In this document: piece after piece, positions 9,119 through 10,929 of the stretch | How the letters are laid out: each line of letters opens with the position of its first letter | Numbering within the stretch: position 1 is the stretch's first letter | Source: Hamiltosporidium magnivora | Lineage: Eukaryota; Microsporidia; Dubosqiidae | Assembly (NCBI GenBank): GCA_004325065.1 | Contig: PITI01000554.1 | Span: forward strand, 1 to 10,929 | DNA length: 10,929 nt | Direction: 5' to 3' | Made by a program: the position numbers and the translations under genes | The notes under the pieces: generated by a model | Told to the model about the DNA's origin: nothing | What the model saw: the letters and a program-made list of their open reading frames with translations, nothing else | Database searches by the model: none

Positions 9119-9915
9119 CAATATTTTTTTGGAACAGGTTAATTAAATTTTGGCTTTTAAGAGACTGTAAATAACCACTGTTCTGGTTGTAGTATTATTG
9201 ATTTATTCGACAATAAATTATTATCTGGTTTGATAATTTGAGAATTATTTTGTAATAAAAAAATATTCTTAGACGCAAATAATTATTGTATGATCTTAAA
9301 GAACATAAATAATTTCTTTTTGGAAAATATCTTTGTCGATCTTTTTCAGCTGATTATATATTTTAAAATAATAGGTACTAATTCGTAAATAAACAAATAT
9401 TTCAAAGTGTTTATATTTACTTCATTGATGATTTTATTCTTTTTAAAATATAATATTCAGAATAATAGTTTTATTTATATCTTTTTAATAATTAAAAAAC
9501 AAATTTGATTTTTTTTTAGTAAAATTTGCACTAAAATTAAAAAAAACGTTTTTGTTTCTATAAATAAATTATAAATTATGATCAAATAAAATCAGTTACT
9601 TTATTGCTTATAATAAATAGAAATAATTCATTCATATTTTCTTATAGCTTATAACTACATTTTTTTAAGCTTTTAAACTTTTACAAAATATAAATAAATA
9701 TTTTCTTTTTACTTCAAATTATAAGATAAAAAATGTATAAAATATATGAGAAGTATGAAAACTGAATGTTTCTGTTCTTTTTAATTTTTATAAATTATAT
9801 CATATCTTATTCATTATTTAAGCATTCTTTTTCGTTTGAAGAAATGTAAAAAAAATAAAAACTAATTAAAAGAGCTATTTTATATATATTGAGTATTGGA
9901 TCTCGGTATTCGGAA

Positions 9916-9927
9916 AACTGTACAGTT
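9916..9927. repeat. 12-bp perfect palindrome
   Basis: AACTGTACAGTT is its own reverse complement. It lies 28 bases before the inverted repeat at 9956. A dimeric protein could bind such a site, but nothing nearby says so. Confidence 0.4.
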
Positions 9928-9955
9928 AGATTATATACTTTTTAATATAATTGAC

Positions 9956-9994
9956 TATCACAAGGTTTTTTAAAGAAAAGAAATTCTTGTGATA
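9956..9994. repeat. 9-bp inverted repeat with 21-base loop
   Basis: TATCACAAG (9956-9964) and CTTGTGATA (9986-9994) are exact reverse complements. The loop has a T run followed by an A-rich run that could extend the pairing imperfectly. Confidence 0.45.
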
Positions 9995-10267
9995 AATTAA
10001 GAAGAATAGCATTTTTAAGTTTTGGTAAAAAATAGGATTAAAACATGAATGAAATTAAAAGTTCTTAAAGAAATAAAAGAATTTAAAGCAAATAAATTTT
10101 TTATGAGAATAAAGGGAAAAAAAAAGATTTAAAAGTTTTGTAATATATAATTTATATCAAATATTCATAATAAATAAACTAGAATTATAAAGAATTAGTA
10201 TCTTAGAAGAAATCGTCCTTTTAAATACAATAGTTGTAAAATAAGAAACCGATTTTCCATTTTAGTG

Positions 10268-10280
10268 GCTAGGTATTAGA
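10268..10280 (+). repeat. GCTARGYATTAGA repeat, copy 2
   Basis: The sequence here is GCTAGGTATTAGA, one base different from copy 1 at 8919. It is on the same strand as the other two copies. Confidence 0.45.
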
Positions 10281-10388
10281 AGCAAATGCATCTATTTTTT
10301 GCAAATTTGATATTCAATCATTTAAATAAACATTCCTCTCGACTTAATACACCAAAATAATTTTCAAAATAATGATTTTATTCTACTT

Positions 10389-10401
10389 GCTAAGCATTAG
10401 A
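10389..10401 (+). repeat. GCTARGYATTAGA repeat, copy 3
   Basis: The sequence here is GCTAAGCATTAGA, one base different from copy 1 at 8919. It lies about 120 bases after copy 2 and about 100 bases before the right-hand reading frame. Confidence 0.45.
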
Positions 10402-10497
10402 AAGTTTTATACTGTTTCATACCTAAGCGAGTTATGCTTTATATTTAGGTTATTAAACCAAAAATGTTATCAGAACCCAATGCTTATAATAATATAA

Positions 10498-10929
10498 AAT
10501 TTTAGTAAATTTGAATGGGTAGAAGGAAAAAAAGTAGACAGCGAAAATATAAGAAATGAAAAAATAAAGGCTGTAAACAACTTGGAGAACAGCGCTGGAG
10601 AGATTTTGAGGTGTGATGTAGATGTAGCAATGTTATCCGAGAGACTTTCACCTCCAACGACCTTCCATGACACCACCCACCAACCACCTAGAAGTAGTTG
10701 CCAGACTAGTCCAGTCTGCTTGGTTGACACCATACCTTCGTCTTCTGGTACCGATGCCACTGCGTTCGGACCAGCCAAAAGAATGACAAACCTCAATACA
10801 GATGCCATTATAGAAGGGAATCGACCGATGATATATCACTCTTTACTTGACTCTGTCACTTTCCTGGAGCATCAACGGCCTAGGATTGCTATTCTAGCAG
10901 TGCAAAAGAGGTTTGAGAGAATGCCCAGA
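10498..10929 (+). CDS. Partial reading frame of higher GC, cut by the right edge
   Basis: After a TAA at 10495 this frame stays open for 144 codons to the window edge. The first in-frame ATG is at 10630, so either the gene starts there (100 codons visible) or it is the 5'-damaged part of something longer. Base composition changes abruptly near 10570, from strongly AT-rich to roughly balanced, and codons such as CTG, GCC and ACC appear that the gene at 8109 hardly uses. The visible protein is hydrophilic and rich in S, T and P in the middle (SERLSPPTTFHDTTHQPPR), then more helical (RPRIAILAVQKRFERMP). No family is recognised. The composition, and decayed retroelements elsewhere in the window, make the 5' part of a younger mobile element a reasonable guess; a host gene is equally possible. 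Minus-strand open frames over the same bases look like antisense shadows. Confidence 0.5.

Larger units (their letters stand above)
8490..10497. other. Extremely AT-rich spacer with small inverted repeats
   Basis: No gene is visible, and all frames contain dense stops. The spacer holds a hairpin at 8599-8620, an 11-bp inverted repeat at 9082-9118, a palindrome at 9916-9927, an inverted repeat at 9956-9994 and three copies of a GCTARGYATTAGA element. A slightly GC-richer patch lies around 8905-8985. Confidence 0.65.

Noticed and set aside
10465..10530. TGTTATCAG as the start of a long terminal repeat, followed by TGGG as a primer-binding site
   Set aside because: The interval would be far too short for a normal terminal repeat and the primer-binding match is only a few bases. 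No second copy lies in the window.
10470..10839. Three overlapping minus-strand open frames at the right end
   Set aside because: They are mutually overlapping shadows created by the higher GC. The plus-strand frame gives a more natural amino-acid composition and continues off the edge.

Overview
The window is very AT-rich, gene-poor eukaryotic DNA, and it looks most like a microsporidian with an expanded genome. Three points support this. The one clean gene (8109-8489) has CCC three bases before its ATG, as many microsporidian genes do. It has no visible intron. Its AATAAA overlaps the stop codon, which fits the very short 3' ends known from microsporidia. Large AT-rich microsporidian genomes such as Edhazardia or Hamiltosporidium would fit, but the species cannot be fixed from sequence alone. 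No rRNA, convincing tRNA or CRISPR array was found.

Layout. Positions 1-1277 (minus) are a heavily decayed reading frame that runs off the left edge; a short stretch near its end resembles the RT/RNase H connection of Ty3/gypsy retroelements. Positions 1278-2593 hold no intact gene, with a less AT-rich island at about 1600-1930. Positions 2594-4129 (+) are a pseudogene of about 510 codons, recognisable only by following coding-like text across three frames and at least seven stops. Positions 4130-6290 are AT-rich spacer with an inverted repeat. Positions 6291-6806 (+) are coding remnants, part of which looks like a retroelement RNase H. Positions 7017-7923 (minus) are a third broken gene of about 300 codons. 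Positions 8109-8489 (+) are the only intact gene, a 126-residue protein with a distant resemblance to Borealin/Nbl1 of the chromosomal passenger complex. Positions 8490-10497 are extremely AT-rich spacer with hairpins, a 12-bp palindrome and three copies of a 13-mer. From 10498 a reading frame of sharply higher GC runs off the right edge.

The genes do not form an operon or pathway. The window reads as one surviving gene among relics at different stages of decay. No restored protein was assembled; the calls rest on open-frame stretches, stop density and short motifs, all read by eye.
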